Below the pieces are notes generated by a model, which did no database searches, was not told where the DNA came from, and saw nothing but the letters and a program-made list of their open reading frames with translations. The translations under genes were made by a program, and so were the position numbers. This document shows positions 9,031 to 16,529 of a stretch of 64,000 bases of DNA, in pieces. The stretch spans positions 164,796 to 228,795 of the forward strand of contig NZ_FOQV01000005.1 of NCBI RefSeq assembly GCF_900113835.1, in the 5' to 3' direction. Within the stretch, counting starts at the first letter, position 1. Each line of letters starts with the position of its first letter. This stretch comes from Allobosea sp. OK403. GTDB taxonomy: Bacteria; Pseudomonadota; Alphaproteobacteria; Rhizobiales; Beijerinckiaceae.

Positions 9031-10383
9031 ATGAATCTGCATCGCATGCTGCTGGAGCGTCAGGCCGCGGGTAAGCCGGTCACCGTCGGGCTGATCGGAG
9101 CGGGCAAGTTCGGCCTGATGTTCATGTCGCAGGTCCGCTCGACCGACGGCATGCATCTCGTCGGTGTCGCCGATCTGAACACCACCCGCGCCCGCTCGCA
9201 GCTCAAGCTCGGCTGCTGGCCTGAACAGCAATATGCGGCGACCTCTGTCGACGACGCGCTCAAGAACGGCTCAACGATCGTGACCGACAATGCCGAGGCG
9301 CTGATCACGCATCCCGGCGTCGAGGTGATCATCGAGGCGACGGGCGACCCCGGCGCGGGCATCCGCTTCGCGCTCAAGGCGATCGAGCACGGCAAGCATA
9401 TCATCATGGTCAATGTCGAGGCCGACGCCGTCGCCGGGCCGCTCCTGGCGCGCAAGGCGAAGCAGGCCGGCGTGGTCTATTCGCTCGCCTGGGGCGACCA
9501 GCCGGCCCTGATCGCCGACCATGTCGACTGGGCTCGCGCCGCCGGTTTCAAGGTGGTCTCCGCCGGCAAGGGCACGCGCTACCACCCGACCTACCACCAG
9601 TCGACGCCCGACACGGTCTGGGACATCCTCGACAAATACATGAAGATCAAGGATCGCAATTCGATCAATCCGAAGATGTTCAACTCCTTCGTCGACGGCA
9701 CGAAGTCGGGCATCGAGATGACGGCGGTCTGCAACGCCACGGGGCTGCATTCGCAGGCCGACGGCCTGTCCTTCCCGCCGGCGACGCGCTTCGAACATGC
9801 CGAGATCTGCAAGCCCAAGGCGGATGGCGGCGTATTGGAGCGCAAAGGCGTCACCGAGGTGACGTCTTCGGTCTATCGCGACGGCAGCGACGTGCCGCAC
9901 TCGCTGGTCATGGGCACCTATGTCGTCTTCGAGAGCGACAGCGCCTATAGCGAGGAGTGCTTCCGCGAATACAGCATGCTGCCCGACAAGACCGGCAAAT
10001 ACGCCTCGCTCTATCGCCCGATCCATATGATCGGCCTGGAACTCGGCATTTCGGTCGCCTCAGCCGCGCTGCGCAAGGAATCGACAGGCGCGCCGATCTG
10101 CTTCAACTCCGACGTCGTCGCCACCGCCAAGCGCAAGCTGACGCCCGGCGAGATGCTCGACGGCGAAGGCGGCTTCTGCGTCTGGGGCAAGCAGACCCCG
10201 GCCGATGCCTCGCTGAAGGAGGGCTATCTGCCGCTGGGCCTGGCTCACAACGTCAAGCTCAAGACCGAGATCGCCGAGGGCCAGCGGATCAAATGGGACG
10301 ATGTCGTCTATGATCCCGACAGCCAGGCCGTGCGCGTCCGGCGCGAGATGGAGGCGGCTTTCCGCCAGCCCAACGCGGTGTGA
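9031..10383 (+). CDS. NAD(P)-dependent oxidoreductase with SAF domain (homoserine dehydrogenase-like)
   Basis: 450 residues, about the length of the COG4091 predicted homoserine-dehydrogenase group. An N-terminal Rossmann domain has the dinucleotide motif VGLIGAGKFGLMF near residue 20, followed by VEVIIEATGDPGAG. A middle domain contains SAGKGTRYHPTYH and TKSGIEMTAVCNATGL. A C-terminal SAF-like domain starts near YLPLGLAHNVKLKTEIAEGQ. A perfect GGAGGA precedes the ATG by 6 bases. Members often sit beside TRAP transporters and process hydroxy or sugar acids; that fits the neighbouring TRAP/LysR genes, but the actual reaction is unknown. Confidence 0.85.
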   Translation: MNLHRMLLERQAAGKPVTVGLIGAGKFGLMFMSQVRSTDGMHLVGVADLNTTRARSQLKLGCWPEQQYAATSVDDALKNGSTIVTDNAEALITHPGVEVIIEATGDPGAGIRFALKAIEHGKHIIMVNVEADAVAGPLLARKAKQAGVVYSLAWGDQPALIADHVDWARAAGFKVVSAGKGTRYHPTYHQSTPDTVWDILDKYMKIKDRNSINPKMFNSFVDGTKSGIEMTAVCNATGLHSQADGLSFPPATRFEHAEICKPKADGGVLERKGVTEVTSSVYRDGSDVPHSLVMGTYVVFESDSAYSEECFREYSMLPDKTGKYASLYRPIHMIGLELGISVASAALRKESTGAPICFNSDVVATAKRKLTPGEMLDGEGGFCVWGKQTPADASLKEGYLPLGLAHNVKLKTEIAEGQRIKWDDVVYDPDSQAVRVRREMEAAFRQPNAV

Positions 10384-10418
10384 CAGCCAGAGCGAGGTGA
10401 TTTTTCTCGGAACCGCGG

Positions 10419-10527
10419 CGTCATCCCGGGCAAGCGCAGCGCAGTCCCGGGATCCATCGTAGAGCGCTGTCGAACCCTATGATGGATCCCGGAGCTGCGC
10501 GGCTGCGCCGCTTGTCCGGGATGACGC
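10419..10527. repeat. Long inverted-repeat element (CGTCATCCCGG ends)
   Basis: The ends CGTCATCCCGG (10419-10429) and CCGGGATGACG (10517-10527) are perfect inverted repeats, with further internal arms (GGGATCCATC and GATGGATCCC). Short elements of this type are very common between genes in many alphaproteobacteria. It lies between two convergent genes. Confidence 0.75.
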
Positions 10528-10605
10528 GGAGGGTAGGACCGCGGACAGAGAGCGTACCGGCACCGTTTCCATCCCAATCCATTATGCTCTAAGCCCTGCG
10601 CAACG

Positions 10606-10631
10606 CCGGCCCTGTCGAGAGACAGGGCCGG
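10606..10631 (-). terminator. Hairpin terminator after the catabolic operon
   Basis: A perfect 11-bp stem CCGGCCCTGTC with a 4-base loop lies 13 bases downstream of the RraA-like gene. There is no long U-run after it, so efficiency is unknown, but position and strength fit the end of the long minus-strand operon. Confidence 0.6.
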
Positions 10632-10643
10632 GTCTGCATGTGA

Positions 10644-11345
10644 TCAGCTGCTATGGTCGAACGCCGCGTCGATGATTTCGCAGCCCATCCGCACCAGGGC
10701 CTCGTCCGCATAGGCCGAGCGGTCCCATGTGCCGTCCGCGATGCTTTCGCGCGTCTTGAGCTCCTTGGCGAGCTTGCCCTTGGCGCGCTCGAGGATGGCC
10801 TGTGCCTCGCGCGGCGGAACGATCAGGACGCCGTCACCGTCGCCGAGCACGATATCGCCGGGATTGACGACGACACCGCCGCAGGAGATCGGCACGTTGA
10901 TCTCGCCCGGCCCGTTGCGATGCGGGCCGCGAGGCGTGGCGCCGCGCGCATAGACGGGAAAATCCAGCTCGCGGATGGCGTCGACATCGCGCATCGCGCC
11001 ATCGATCACGAGGCCGGCGAGGCCACGCTTGCGCGCCCAGAGCACCATGTTCTCGCCGGCAAGCGCCGTCGTCAGATCGCCGCCATCCTCGACGATCACG
11101 ACATCGCCGGGTGCGGCCATGTCGAGCGCCTTGTGGACCAGGAGGTTGCAGCCCGGCCGGGCCCGCACCGTGAAGGCACAGCCCGCCATCAGCGCCCGGT
11201 TCCACGGCCGGATCGCGGCATCCAGGCAGAACAGCCGGTTCATCTCATCGGCGATGTTGGCGACCGGGATCACGGCCAGTGCTCGGACCAGGCCCGGATC
11301 GGGGCGGTTGATCCTTCGGAATATTCGGAAGCCGACATTGCTCAT
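10644..11345 (-). CDS. RraA family protein, probable 4-hydroxy-4-methyl-2-oxoglutarate/CHA-type aldolase
   Basis: 233 residues. The RraA fold is seen with PGDVVIVEDGG, GLVIDGAMRDVDAIRE (the D-G-x2-R-D motif that holds the metal and substrate in class II aldolases of this family) and a C-terminal extension absent from E. coli RraA. Presence of the Arg-Asp pair favours an aldolase that splits 4-carboxy-4-hydroxy-2-oxoadipate or HMG to pyruvate plus oxaloacetate or pyruvate, as in LigK/GalC. It is the last gene of a long operon that also has a LigI-like hydrolase. Confidence 0.85.
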   Translation of the reverse strand: MSNVGFRIFRRINRPDPGLVRALAVIPVANIADEMNRLFCLDAAIRPWNRALMAGCAFTVRARPGCNLLVHKALDMAAPGDVVIVEDGGDLTTALAGENMVLWARKRGLAGLVIDGAMRDVDAIRELDFPVYARGATPRGPHRNGPGEINVPISCGGVVVNPGDIVLGDGDGVLIVPPREAQAILERAKGKLAKELKTRESIADGTWDRSAYADEALVRMGCEIIDAAFDHSS

Positions 11346-11396
11346 GGCGTGTACGTGTCCAGTTTCGACGGGGTATGAAGCGAAACGGCTGAGATC

Positions 11397-12263
11397 TCAG
11401 CCGAAACCATATAGCTCTGCGGGATTATCGACGAGGATGCGCCTCCGCACCGCCTCTGCGCCGGACCAGCCGTCGAGGAGATCGAGCAGGACGGCGTCAT
11501 CCGGCTTGTGCCCGGCAGGCTCCGTGACATGCGGCCAGTCGCTGCCCCAGACGAGCCGCTCGGGCGCGAGAGCGACGAAGGCGCGCGCGATCCTGCTGGC
11601 GTCGGGGTAATCCGGCGCGCCGATCTGCGTATTGAGATAGGCGCCGGCGAGCTTGACCCAGGCCCGGCCAGCGGCGAGCAGATCGCCGATCACCGCGAAG
11701 GCTGCGTGCTCCGGCCCGAGCGACGGCGGCAGCCTCCCCATATGGTCGAAGACGATCGGGCATGGCAGGCGCTTGAGCAGCGCCGCATGCGCGACGATCT
11801 GGTCGCCCATCATGTGAAGCTGCACATGCCAGCCGAGATCGGCAATGCGCCGGGCCAAGGGCTCGATCATCGCGATGGTCGTGACGGTGTCGGCCGGGTT
11901 CCAGACGCTGAAGCGCAGACCGCGTACGCCGCCCGCGTCGAGCCGCTTCAGCTCGTCATCACCGACGCCGGGATCGAGCACGCCGATGCCGCGACCAGCC
12001 CCACCGAAGCGGTGCAAGGCGTCGAGCAGGCAAGCATGGTCCTGGCGATGGAATTTGGACTGCACGACCACCGCCCGCTGCGTACCGAGACGCCCCTGCA
12101 GCAGCCGATAATCGTCAAACGTCATGCCGGTCGGCTTCGCCATATCCGGGCTCGGAAAGCGCGGATCCAGGATATGGCAATGCGCGTCGCACGCGCCGGC
12201 CGGCACGGCGGAGCGAGGCGCCGCCATGCCTGCGGAGTTGGGGACCGGACCATCATCCGCCAT
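11397..12263 (-). CDS. Amidohydrolase, 2-pyrone-4,6-dicarboxylate hydrolase-like
   Basis: 288 residues. Metal-dependent hydrolase of the amidohydrolase-2 family: DAHCHILD near residue 25, VVQSKFH, the GVRGLRFSVWNP strand, HMMGDQIV, VFDHMGRLPP and VWGSDWPHV near 235. This set closely resembles LigI (PDC hydrolase) and sugar-lactonase relatives. LigI opens the pyrone ring to 4-oxalomesaconate. Placement next to an RraA/LigK-like aldolase supports a PDC-like or other lactone substrate. The start shown is the first ATG; the one at residue 13 is also possible. Confidence 0.83.
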   Translation of the reverse strand: MADDGPVPNSAGMAAPRSAVPAGACDAHCHILDPRFPSPDMAKPTGMTFDDYRLLQGRLGTQRAVVVQSKFHRQDHACLLDALHRFGGAGRGIGVLDPGVGDDELKRLDAGGVRGLRFSVWNPADTVTTIAMIEPLARRIADLGWHVQLHMMGDQIVAHAALLKRLPCPIVFDHMGRLPPSLGPEHAAFAVIGDLLAAGRAWVKLAGAYLNTQIGAPDYPDASRIARAFVALAPERLVWGSDWPHVTEPAGHKPDDAVLLDLLDGWSGAEAVRRRILVDNPAELYGFG

Positions 12264-12292
12264 CGGCGGCTCCTCCGCGTGATCGACGGCTT

Positions 12293-13252
12293 TCAGTCGA
12301 TCTTGATGTTGCGGGATTTGACGGTGGCGGCCGTGCGGCCGATCTCGTCATCCAGGAAGCGCGCGAAGGCGTCTGGCTTGTTGCCGACCGGCTCGAGCCC
12401 GAGCTTTTCGAGCTTCGCCTTGATCTCCGGATTTGCGACCGCGGCGACGATTTCGCGCGAGAGGCGTTCGACGATGGCCGGCGGCGTGCCCTTCGGCGCG
12501 AAGAGCCCGTTCCATTCCTGCGTCTCGAAATCCTTGAGGCCGCTTTCGATCAGCGTGGGAACCTCGGGCAGCAATGGCGAGCGCTTCGGGGAGCCGATGG
12601 CGAGCGCCCGCACGGAGCCCGAGGTGACCTGGCCGAGCGTGGAGGCCGTATTGCCGAAATAGAGCGAGACGCGGTCGCCGATGACATCGTTGAGCGCCGG
12701 TGCTCCGCCGCGATAGGGCACATGCACGATGTTGAGACCCGCAGCGTGGTTCAGCGCCTCGCCGGCCAGATGAGAGGCCGATCCCACGCCGGCCGAGGCA
12801 TAGCTCGCCTTCTCCGGGTTCTTGCGCGCGTAATCGAGCAGCTCCGCGACCGTCTTGTAGGGCGCCTTGGGACTGGCGACGAGGATATTGGGCGCGATCA
12901 CGACGAGCGAGACCGGGATGAAATCCGCCTTGGGGTCGAAGGGCAATTTGCGCAGGGTCGGATTGGCGGCGAAGGCCGAGGCATCGAAGAGCAGCGTGTA
13001 GCCGTCGGCGGTAGCCTTGGCGACGAAATCGGCGCCGATCACGCCGCCGGCGCCCGGACGGTTCTCGATCACGATCTGCTGGCCGAGCGCCTGGCTCATC
13101 TGCTGGCCGACGATGCGGGCGGTGCTGTCCGCGCCGCCACCGGCCGCATAGGGCACGACCATCTTGATCGGCCTGTCCGGATATTGCGCGAGCACCGGCA
13201 CTGGCGACAACGCAAGGAGTACAGCGGCGATACGGAGCAGCGTCTGATTCAT
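12293..13252 (-). CDS. Tripartite tricarboxylate transporter substrate-binding protein (TctC/Bug)
   Basis: 319 residues with a Sec signal (MNQTLLRIAAVLLALSPV, cleavage after VLA). The Bug-family signature follows at once: YPDRPIKMVVPYAAGGGAD and later IVIENRPGAGGVIGADFVAKA and VPYRGGAPALNDVIGD. These periplasmic proteins bind carboxylates or related acids. No TctA or TctB membrane gene lies nearby, so it is an orphan and may feed a distant transporter or act as a sensor. It sits in the middle of the catabolic operon, between the amidohydrolase and the CoA-transferase. Confidence 0.93.
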   Translation of the reverse strand: MNQTLLRIAAVLLALSPVPVLAQYPDRPIKMVVPYAAGGGADSTARIVGQQMSQALGQQIVIENRPGAGGVIGADFVAKATADGYTLLFDASAFAANPTLRKLPFDPKADFIPVSLVVIAPNILVASPKAPYKTVAELLDYARKNPEKASYASAGVGSASHLAGEALNHAAGLNIVHVPYRGGAPALNDVIGDRVSLYFGNTASTLGQVTSGSVRALAIGSPKRSPLLPEVPTLIESGLKDFETQEWNGLFAPKGTPPAIVERLSREIVAAVANPEIKAKLEKLGLEPVGNKPDAFARFLDDEIGRTAATVKSRNIKID

Positions 13253-13303
13253 TCTGGATGTCCTTGCTGGATCTGCATGTCTGGCACTATTGATGGGGTC
13301 GGA

Positions 13304-14530
13304 TCAGCCGCTGCAGAGCACGCCGGCCTGCGCCAATTCCGCCAAGGCGTCCTCGCTCAGGCCGAGCCCGGCCAGGATCTCGCGGTTGTGCTCGCCCAGG
13401 CGCGGCGCCGGGCTGCGGATCGAGCCCGGCGTGCCCAGCAAGCGCGGAACGACATGGTGCATGGGCAACTGGCCCATCTCCGCATCGGGATAATCAGCCA
13501 CGAGTTCGCGGGCGATCACATGCGGATCGGTCATGATCTGCGGCGTATCGTAGATCGGGCCGATCGTGACCTCGGCCTTCTCGAAGAAGGCGACGTTCTC
13601 GGCCTGGCTTCGCTGCGCGATGAAGGCGCCGATGATGGCGTCCAGCTCCTCGACATGGCGCAATCGGTCGGCGTTGGTGTGAAAGCGTGGGTCCTCGATC
13701 AAGTCCGGCCGGCCGATCGCGCGGAAGAGCCGCTCGGTCATCTTCTGGATCGAGCCGGACAGGCTGACATAGGCACCGTCGCTGCAGCGATAGGCATTGC
13801 GCGGGGCGGAATTGGTCGAGCGGCTGCCGGTGCGCGGCTTGACCTTGCCGGTCAGGCGGTAATTCGCGGCTTGCGGGCTCAGGATCGCAAAGAGCGGGTC
13901 GAGCAGCGGCAGGTCGACGACCTGCCCCTTGCCGCCATTGATCTCGACCTCACGCAAGGCGATCATCGCCGCCGAGACGCCATAGAGCCCGGCGATGCCG
14001 TCAGCGAGATACATCGGCGGCAGCACGGGCTCGCGATCGGCGAAGCCATTGATCGCGGCGAAGCCCGAGGCGCCCTCGATGACCGTGCCGAAGCCGGGGC
14101 GCTGCGCATAAGGCCCGTCCTGACCCCAGCCCGAGATGCGGATGATGACGAGGCTGGGGTTGATCGCGAGCAGCGCTTGCGGCGAGAGCCCCATCTTCTC
14201 CAGCACACCGGGCCGGAAGCTCTCGATCAGGATCTGGGCGCTTGGGACGAGGTCGCGGATCAGCGCGCAGGCGCGCGGGTCGCGCAGGTTGAGGCACAGG
14301 CTCTTCTTGTTGCGCGCATAGACCTTCCAATGCGTCTCGATGCCTTCGGTCTTCCAGGCTCGCAGCGTGTCGCCCTCGGGCGGCTCGACCTTGATCACCT
14401 CGGCGCCGAAATCGCCGAGCACCTGGGTCAGCACATTGCCGGCGAAGAGACGCGACAGATCGAGGATGCGGATACCGTCGAGGCTGCCTTTCGCGGCCGG
14501 CTCGTAATCGCGGCGATGAAGTTCGCTCAT
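13304..14530 (-). CDS. CaiB/BaiF family CoA-transferase
   Basis: 408 residues, normal for class III CoA-transferases. Motifs: LDGIRILDLSRLFAGN near residue 17, GDFGAEVIKVEPPEGD, NKKSLCLNLRDP, GWGQDGPYAQRPGFG and the likely catalytic Asp in YLADGIAGLYG. These enzymes move CoA from an acyl-CoA donor (often succinyl-CoA) to a carboxylic acid. The following gene is a CitE-type lyase and ends 3 bases from this start, so the pair probably activates a hydroxy-diacid and then splits the CoA ester, as in malate, citramalate or itaconate breakdown. Donor and acceptor are not known. Confidence 0.92.
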   Translation of the reverse strand: MSELHRRDYEPAAKGSLDGIRILDLSRLFAGNVLTQVLGDFGAEVIKVEPPEGDTLRAWKTEGIETHWKVYARNKKSLCLNLRDPRACALIRDLVPSAQILIESFRPGVLEKMGLSPQALLAINPSLVIIRISGWGQDGPYAQRPGFGTVIEGASGFAAINGFADREPVLPPMYLADGIAGLYGVSAAMIALREVEINGGKGQVVDLPLLDPLFAILSPQAANYRLTGKVKPRTGSRSTNSAPRNAYRCSDGAYVSLSGSIQKMTERLFRAIGRPDLIEDPRFHTNADRLRHVEELDAIIGAFIAQRSQAENVAFFEKAEVTIGPIYDTPQIMTDPHVIARELVADYPDAEMGQLPMHHVVPRLLGTPGSIRSPAPRLGEHNREILAGLGLSEDALAELAQAGVLCSG

Positions 14531-14533
14531 GTC

Positions 14534-15418
14534 TCAGATGTCCGGCTTGGTTTGCGCACGTTCGGCCGCATCGGCCAGGGCGACGATGGCGCGGGCGCGG
14601 ATCAGGAAGGGCGCATCGATCATCTGGCCATCGACCAGATAGGCGCCGACGCCTTTGGCTTGCGCCTCCTCGGCTGCTGCCAGGATCGTCCGGGCGCGGG
14701 CGATCTCGGCCGCCATGGGCATGAAGCTCTCATTGGCGATCGCGATCTGGCTCGGATGGATGCAGCTCTTGCCGGCGAAGCCATGGCGCCGGGCCGCCGC
14801 GCACTCAGCGCGGTATCCGTCGGGGTCATTGACCCCGCCGAAGGCGCCGTCATAGGCCGCAACGCCGGCTTCAGCGGCGGCGAGGCGGACGGCAATGCGG
14901 ATATGCGCCAGCGCCGCCTCGTCGCGCCGGTCGATGCCGGTCGGTTCGAGCAGATCGGCATAGCCGATCTGGAGCCCGGCGACGCGGGGATGGGCGGTTG
15001 CGAGTTCGGCCGCCCGGCGCAAGGCCTTCGGCGTCTCGATATTGACCAGCAGCCCGGTGGGCTGGGCACGACCTGCCGCGGCATCAAGCGTGTCGAGCAA
15101 CTGGGCAGCTTCCCGCACCGTCTCGGCATCCTCGACCATCGGCAGATTGACGAGGTGCACGCTGGGCATGACCACCGCCGCCATATCCGCCTGGAAATGC
15201 CGGGTGCCCAGCGCATTGACGCGCACGACGACGGTCTTGCCGCGCGCGGCTTCGGGAGCGCGCAGGAACGCCGCGAGCTGGGCCCGGGCTTCGTCCTTGC
15301 GTTCCTCGGCGACGGCGTCCTCCAGATCGAAGGACAGCGAATCCGCTGCCGAGGCGGCTGCCTTGGCGAACAATTCCGGCCGCGAGCCGGGGACGAAGAG
15401 CTTGCTGCGCATCAGCAT
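14534..15418 (-). CDS. HpcH/HpaI (CitE-like) CoA-ester lyase
   Basis: About 294 residues from the ATG at 15418; the frame is open to 15472, but an AAGGGA ribosome-binding site sits just before this ATG. CitE-like features are RSKLFVPGSRPELFAKA, the DLEDAV metal site, VVRVNALG, LVNIETPKALRRA (metal-ligand Glu), and GKSCIHPSQI near the end. The family cleaves citryl-, malyl- or citramalyl-CoA into an acyl-CoA and an oxoacid. It pairs with the adjacent CaiB-type transferase. No MaoC-type hydratase gene is present, which argues against a complete itaconate pathway here. Confidence 0.9.
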   Translation of the reverse strand: MLMRSKLFVPGSRPELFAKAAASAADSLSFDLEDAVAEERKDEARAQLAAFLRAPEAARGKTVVVRVNALGTRHFQADMAAVVMPSVHLVNLPMVEDAETVREAAQLLDTLDAAAGRAQPTGLLVNIETPKALRRAAELATAHPRVAGLQIGYADLLEPTGIDRRDEAALAHIRIAVRLAAAEAGVAAYDGAFGGVNDPDGYRAECAAARRHGFAGKSCIHPSQIAIANESFMPMAAEIARARTILAAAEEAQAKGVGAYLVDGQMIDAPFLIRARAIVALADAAERAQTKPDI

Positions 15419-15426
15419 GGCGATGA

Positions 15427-15462
15427 TCCCTTGTTCAAAGCGGGTCCCTTGTTCAAAGCGCT
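15427..15462. repeat. 18-bp tandem duplication at the ABC/lyase junction
   Basis: TCCCTTGTTCAAAGCG occurs twice with an 18-bp period. On the minus strand each copy carries CGCTTTGA followed by ACAAGGGA, so both the TGA stop of the ABC ATPase and the Shine-Dalgarno of the lyase gene exist in duplicate. The period is a multiple of three, so frames are unaffected. Confidence 0.8.
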
Positions 15463-16529
15463 TCGGGGCCATTCTGGAAGATCATGATCGCCTCCGGCGG
15501 GATGCGGATCAGCACCTCGGGAGAGCTCGCCGCGCGGCTGGTTTGAACGCGAAGCCTGAAGCCTTGCCCGGTCATCTCGTGCTCATGGACCGAGCCGAGA
15601 TAGGAACTGTGCGTGATCCGCGCCCCGAGCACATTCGCGCCGGGAGCATCGGTCAGTTCGATGCGCTCGGGCCGGACGGCCAGGACGAGCTTGCCGCTGA
15701 CCGCGTCGGGGCAGGAATTGGCGACGAGCTGCGTGCCGTCGCCGAGCCGCAATTGTGCCTGCCCGGCGGAGCGGCCGACAAGCTCCGCCTCGATGAAGTT
15801 CGCCGAGCCGATGAAATCGGCGACGAAGGCGTTGGCCGGGCGCTCATAAATGTCGGTCGGCGTGCCCAGTTGCTGGATCTTGCCCATGCTCATCACCGCG
15901 ATGCGATCGGACACCGCGAGCGCCTCTGACTGGTCGTGAGTGACGTAGATCGTCGTGACGCTGAGGCGCTCCTGCAATTCGCGCAGCCAGACGCGGGCCC
16001 GCTCACGCAATTTGGCGTCGAGATTGGACAAGGGCTCGTCCAGCAACAGCAGCCGCGGTCGGTAGACCAAGGCGCGTGCCAGCGCGACGCGCTGCTGCTG
16101 GCCGCCGGAGAGTTCGAAGGGATAGCGCTCGGCATATTTGCCCATCTCGACGAGATCGAGCCCTTCCTTGATGCGGCTGTCGCGCTCAGCGCGGCCGACC
16201 TTGCGCAGCTCCAGCGGGAAGGAGAGGTTCTGCGCCACCGTCTTGTGCGGCCAGAGCGCGTAGCTCTGGAAGACGAGGCCGATATTGCGCGCCTCCGGCG
16301 GCACGGCAATGCCCTTGGCGCCGTCGAAGAAGACCTTGTCGCCGATACGGATCGTGCCGGAGGTCGCTTCATTCAGGCCCGAGATCGCAAACAATGTCGT
16401 CGATTTGCCGCAGCCCGAAGGGCCGAGCAGCGTCAGGAACTCGCCGGAGGGGACGGTGAGCGAGATGTCGTCGACGGCGTTGACGTCGCCATAGGCGATG
16501 GTGAGACGGTCGAGAACGAGATCAGCCAT
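15453..16529 (-). CDS. ABC transporter ATP-binding protein (iron/2-aminoethylphosphonate-type importer)
   Basis: 358 residues. Walker A GPSGCGKST near residue 37, signature LSGGQQQRVALARAL, Walker B RLLLLDEPLSNLD, and a C-terminal TOBE-like domain from about 240 (LAVRPERIEL). This layout is that of the FbpC/PotA/PhnT group. It works with the fused permease just upstream (8-base overlap) and the binding protein at 18334. The TGA lies in a tandem repeat shared with the next gene's start region. Confidence 0.94.
   Translation of the reverse strand: MADLVLDRLTIAYGDVNAVDDISLTVPSGEFLTLLGPSGCGKSTTLFAISGLNEATSGTIRIGDKVFFDGAKGIAVPPEARNIGLVFQSYALWPHKTVAQNLSFPLELRKVGRAERDSRIKEGLDLVEMGKYAERYPFELSGGQQQRVALARALVYRPRLLLLDEPLSNLDAKLRERARVWLRELQERLSVTTIYVTHDQSEALAVSDRIAVMSMGKIQQLGTPTDIYERPANAFVADFIGSANFIEAELVGRSAGQAQLRLGDGTQLVANSCPDAVSGKLVLAVRPERIELTDAPGANVLGARITHSSYLGSVHEHEMTGQGFRLRVQTSRAASSPEVLIRIPPEAIMIFQNGPEAL

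Noticed and set aside
12722..15487. 921-residue frame on the plus strand
   Set aside because: Antisense to TctC, CaiB and CitE genes; composition is that of a shadow frame.
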